Positions 4,906 through 7,104 of a stretch of 7,104 nucleotides of DNA are shown here, in pieces. Source of the DNA: JAIXWP01 sp044371755 (GTDB lineage: Bacteria; Bacteroidota; Bacteroidia; Flavobacteriales_D; Sanyastnellaceae); contig JBILSZ010000121.1 of the NCBI GenBank assembly GCA_044371755.1, positions 1 to 7,104 of the forward strand, written 5' to 3'. Made by a program: the position numbers and the translations under genes. Position 1 is the first letter of the stretch; every line of letters begins with the position of its first letter. The notes under the pieces are model-generated. The model saw only the letters and a program-made list of their open reading frames with translations. It ran no database searches and was not told where the DNA came from.

Positions 4906-6345
4906 CTATTCCACCACGAACCGCGCGCCTTCAGCGCGTGAATCGGTATACAGCATATAGACTCCCGCAGAAAGTTGAGGCACATGGAGTGTGTTGATGC
5001 TCTGCTGAAACGTTCCAGTTTCTACAATGCGGCCTGCACAATCGCGAATGGTATACATCGCACCCAAGTCATCTGAATCTACTCTGACATGAATCAAGTC
5101 GCGGGCAGGATTGGGGAAAACAGTAAACTCACTTGCGTCTATTTGACTCACTGTGTTTGGAATCTCCGAAAAAAAGGCCATAAGCTGATTGCTTCCACCC
5201 ACAACCGCAATACCGTTGGATGCAATGCTGACTCCGGAGGTATTGTTGACGGCTACCTCGGAAGACCATATTAAGTTCAGGCTTTGATCGAATGCATAAA
5301 CAAACTGTTCCCCATTTGTCACGTATATCATTCCGTTGCCGGCGGCAGTAATACGCGGAATAAAGTAGCCGCCCTGCGTTATGGAAACCGATTCATTGAG
5401 CAGTGCGCCTGTCAAACCATCTAAACGGATGATCTTACCACCGCTTGGCGCATATACAGATCCATCGGCACCGGATGCCATTAAACTGAAGGGCGCATTG
5501 CCGGTTATTCCCGTCTGCCAAAGCAAATTCAATTGCGTACCGTCGTCGGAAAATGCCGCAATGTTGTCTTCTGTCAAATGCACGTAAATGATACCATTGT
5601 TGCCCACCATCAAGGCCGATTGCGGAACATTACCGCCCGGAGTGATATCCTCCACAACATGATCGTACAATTTCATTCCGGTAGAAAGATCCGTTGCCCA
5701 GATGAAGGAAACTCCACCTTCTGTTTCGAGCGTGTACCCCTTGTTAGTGGCATTGTTAATGGCCATTTCTCCGCTTCCCGTCGACATCTCAACGGTAGGC
5801 GTTTCCCAAATTAGGTCACCATTGGCAGGATCCATCTTATAGGTCACGAAATTTCCTCCGATATACATATAGCCAGCACTGTCAAACGAACCTGTTTCAG
5901 TTATGTAAGGCATTACGGTAAATGGTGCTGTGTAAAGCAGCGAACCGTCGGTCACATCCAGGGCATAAAGTGTATCATTCGGACTTTCTGTCAAGCGCAC
6001 TGCAAACAGTCTTCCGTCGCGCAGTCCAACAGGCAGAGATCGGCCGGCATTGTTGGTGATATCTTGGCTCCAGATTAAAGCTCCGGTCATCAAGTCGTAA
6101 CATTCAATGGGTGCGTTTGTTAATGATAGGAAGCGCATGGTGACCACATAGTTGTTTTCAATCAATATGGGAGAACCAAAAAAACCTGCAGATTCCGTCT
6201 GCCAGAGTAAACTGTTGTCAACAGGGCCTGCTAAATCAGTATAACCATTGCGGGCACTGTTGCCGCCGTTGTTGTGCCAACCTGTGGATTGAGCAATGGT
6301 ATTGAGGAGTAACGAGGAGAATAAAAGCGTAAAAAGTATGCGCAT
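4906..6345 (-). CDS. Secreted PQQ-like beta-propeller protein with type IX secretion C-terminal sorting domain
   Basis: The protein has 479 residues. A signal peptide covers residues 1-19 (MRILFTLLFSSLLLNTIAQS, cleavage after AQ likely). Seven PQQ/quinoprotein-like repeats follow, recognisable as CYDLMTGALIW (82-92), LYALDVTDGSLLY (126-138), YKMDPANGDLIW (169-180), ATDLSTGMKLY (217-227), SDDGTQLNLLW (266-276), IIRLDGLTGALL (305-316) and VYAFDQSLNLIW (349-360). They suggest one closed propeller. A type A sorting domain ends the protein (about 405-479): FTVFPNPARDLIHV, then LSAGVYMLY and a final RFVVE, in place of the usual Lys-rich end. It would be exported by Sec, then by T9SS to the surface or medium. 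No cofactor residues are obvious, so it may be a structural or binding propeller. A -7-like TAGATTTC (6375-6382) lies upstream without a clear -33. Its base composition is more G+C-rich than its left neighbours. Confidence 0.88.
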   Translation of the reverse strand: MRILFTLLFSSLLLNTIAQSTGWHNNGGNSARNGYTDLAGPVDNSLLWQTESAGFFGSPILIENNYVVTMRFLSLTNAPIECYDLMTGALIWSQDITNNAGRSLPVGLRDGRLFAVRLTESPNDTLYALDVTDGSLLYTAPFTVMPYITETGSFDSAGYMYIGGNFVTYKMDPANGDLIWETPTVEMSTGSGEMAINNATNKGYTLETEGGVSFIWATDLSTGMKLYDHVVEDITPGGNVPQSALMVGNNGIIYVHLTEDNIAAFSDDGTQLNLLWQTGITGNAPFSLMASGADGSVYAPSGGKIIRLDGLTGALLNESVSITQGGYFIPRITAAGNGMIYVTNGEQFVYAFDQSLNLIWSSEVAVNNTSGVSIASNGIAVVGGSNQLMAFFSEIPNTVSQIDASEFTVFPNPARDLIHVRVDSDDLGAMYTIRDCAGRIVETGTFQQSINTLHVPQLSAGVYMLYTDSRAEGARFVVE

Positions 6346-6551
6346 AATCGTAGTGTATTAATGGTTATTCATTCGAAATCTATTCAGCGAAGTTAAGCAT
6401 AAGCTCTCTTAGCGAAGAGCGGGTTCATATGACTTTGAGACTATAGGGAAATCAAAAACGTTGCTCCAATGGTGTTGGCTTTTCTTAAGGTTTGAGTTTA
6501 GCGAAGCGCATGGAATGTGAATTGTGAAATGGATGATGCACAGAGGGTGTT
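6346..6551. other. Intergenic stretch with iterated AGCGAAG motif and small hairpin
   Basis: No gene is recognised in these 206 bp. The motif TYAGCGAAG occurs three times, at 6384-6392, 6409-6417 and 6498-6506. CTCTT-AGCG-AAGAG (6406-6419) can form a five-pair hairpin with a four-base loop, but no T-run follows on either strand, so it is not a convincing terminator. The part nearest 6345 should hold the promoter of the propeller gene. Confidence 0.4.
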
Positions 6552-6820
6552 TCACAGCCACAATGTTGCTTGTACGAATGTATTTACCCTTAGCTTTTCC
6601 TTGGCGCGAATCGCTGACTTGATGGGCAGCAGATAGGTTTGATGTTTGGTGTCTTACCAAATGGCCGTGTCCCATTCACTGTTGCCAATTCTAACTGTGG
6701 CCTTTAGTCTTCCCCAGCCTTGCTCTTGCCACCCGGAGTTTTCCCTGATTTCGCTCGCCATATCGGCCGGCAGCGAAATAAAATACCATCCGCCGGTTGA
6801 TGCATGCTTGCCCGGCAAGG
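6552..6820 (-). pseudogene. DUF1905-domain gene, start lost and frame broken by TAA
   Basis: The minus frame reads GGWYFISLPADMASEIREN, then WQEQGWGRLKATVRIGNSEW and DTAIW, followed by TAA at 6654-6656. The same register continues without another stop through DTKHQTYLLPIKSAIRAKEK to FVQATLWL and TGA at 6552-6554. Together this is a nearly complete DUF1905 domain: GW-F-LP, G-G, a W-TAIW strand, YLLPxKxxIRxKE, and a hydrophobic last strand. Intact relatives are about 95 residues and have Phe or Tyr where the TAA stands, so one substitution (for instance TAT to TAA) explains it. No in-frame ATG precedes the domain; the frame stays open to a TTG at 6876-6878, but from about 6805 up it is antisense to a transposase-like frame. 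The 5' end was therefore replaced. The function of DUF1905 proteins is unknown. Confidence 0.75.
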
Positions 6821-6964
6821 GATCTATGTCCAGCAAAAGCGGATGGAAGAAGGGAGATAGAACGCAGTGAGTTTGCAAAAGCTGTGGAAGAAAATCGGCA
6901 TAGGTATTGCAACAACAAAGATGCCGCCAATTTCTTGCAGGTGATGTTAGCGGCTTATACCTGA
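6800..6964 (+). pseudogene. IS1182-type transposase fragment (C-terminal segment)
   Basis: An open frame from ATG 6800 to TGA 6962-6964 reads MHACPARDLCPAKADGRREI, then ERSEFAKAVEENRHRY and CNNKD. The cysteine-proline pairs followed by GR-x-IERSEF-x-AVEEN-x-RY resemble the region just before the C-terminal catalytic part of IS1182-family transposases, where family members continue with YRKRQ-x-IVEHPFG. Here the resemblance ends at Asp (6920-6922) and the last 13 codons (AANFLQVMLAAYT) look unrelated. Both edges are thus breakpoints; the left one falls on the DUF1905 gene at about 6800-6820. No terminal repeat is visible. I rely on remembered family motifs, so a search is needed to fix the family. 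Confidence 0.55.
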
Positions 6965-6991
6965 TCTGGGTTTCGTAATTCTGTTAACATT

Positions 6992-7104
6992 CTATTCATG
7001 CTTCTTCCAATAGAGCCGGTATTCATTTCCTGTCTCGAATATAAATAAATCGAACGCATAGCTACCCGCTTTCTTTTTCTTTGATTTTGTGCTACATGGC
7101 GCCA
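6992..7104 (-). CDS. Possible C-terminus of an unidentified gene entering from the right edge
   Basis: This minus frame is open from the window edge to a TAG complementary to 6992-6994. After a Lys-rich stretch it reads AGSYAFDLFIFETGNEYRLY and WKKHE, which alternates hydrophobic and polar residues like a real beta-strand end. Only about 36 codons are visible and I recognise no family. A neighbouring frame on the same strand is also open, for 34 codons from an ATG, but its composition is less natural. It could be chance or another gene fragment. Confidence 0.3.
   Translation of the reverse strand, partial: APCSTKSKKKKAGSYAFDLFIFETGNEYRLYWKKHE

Noticed and set aside
5089..5814. Plus-strand frames inside the T9SS gene
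   Set aside because: All are antisense shadows of a long gene with a signal peptide, repeats and a sorting domain in the minus frame.
3976..6656. Reassignment or programmed read-through of TAA, since two conserved frames are interrupted by TAA
   Set aside because: TAA terminates the intact quinone oxidoreductase gene in the same window, and both broken genes carry other damage (lost starts, IS fusion), so pseudogene decay is simpler.
6691..6930. Minus-strand 79-codon frame as a gene
   Set aside because: It is out of register with the DUF1905 motifs and antisense to the transposase-like frame.

Overview
The window most likely comes from a member of the Bacteroidota, probably a flavobacterium-like lineage. 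Three observations point there. One large gene encodes a secreted protein with a type IX secretion (T9SS) C-terminal sorting domain. Two promoters fit the Bacteroidota pattern TTG-N(17-23)-TAnnTTTG. Start codons lack Shine-Dalgarno sequences and instead follow A/T-rich leaders. Most of the window is A+T-rich, but the T9SS gene and the right edge are visibly richer in G+C.

Left part (1-2073): two intact divergent regulator/target pairs. The first is a YciC/ZNG1-like CobW GTPase (minus, cut by the window edge) facing a Fur-family, probably Zur, repressor. A perfect 7-3-7 palindrome lies on the -7 element of the GTPase promoter, which suggests a zinc-starvation response. The second pair is a QorB-like NAD(P)H:quinone oxidoreductase facing a one-cysteine HxlR regulator, the same arrangement as E. 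coli qorB/ytfH. Seven GTAAC/GTTAC half-sites crowd the 109-bp space between them. This looks like an electrophile or quinone sensing switch.

Middle and right (2074-7104): a rearranged region with two intact genes among broken ones. The intact genes are an alpha/beta hydrolase (2530-3384) and a PQQ-like beta-propeller protein with a T9SS tail (4906-6345). Around them are a lipoprotein cut after its first propeller blade (2167-2463); an IS3-family OrfA fragment fused in frame to an unknown lipoprotein, whose own reading frame is broken by a TAA (3775-4713); a DUF1905 gene with no start codon and an internal TAA (6552-~6820); and an antisense piece of what looks like an IS1182-type transposase (~6800-6922). 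Deletions and insertions by IS elements are the simplest explanation.

I found no RNA genes, CRISPR array or complete mobile element, and no convincing new multi-gene system. The most unusual objects are the transposase-lipoprotein chimera, the dense HxlR operator array, and the hexanucleotide repeat in front of the Zur-like gene.
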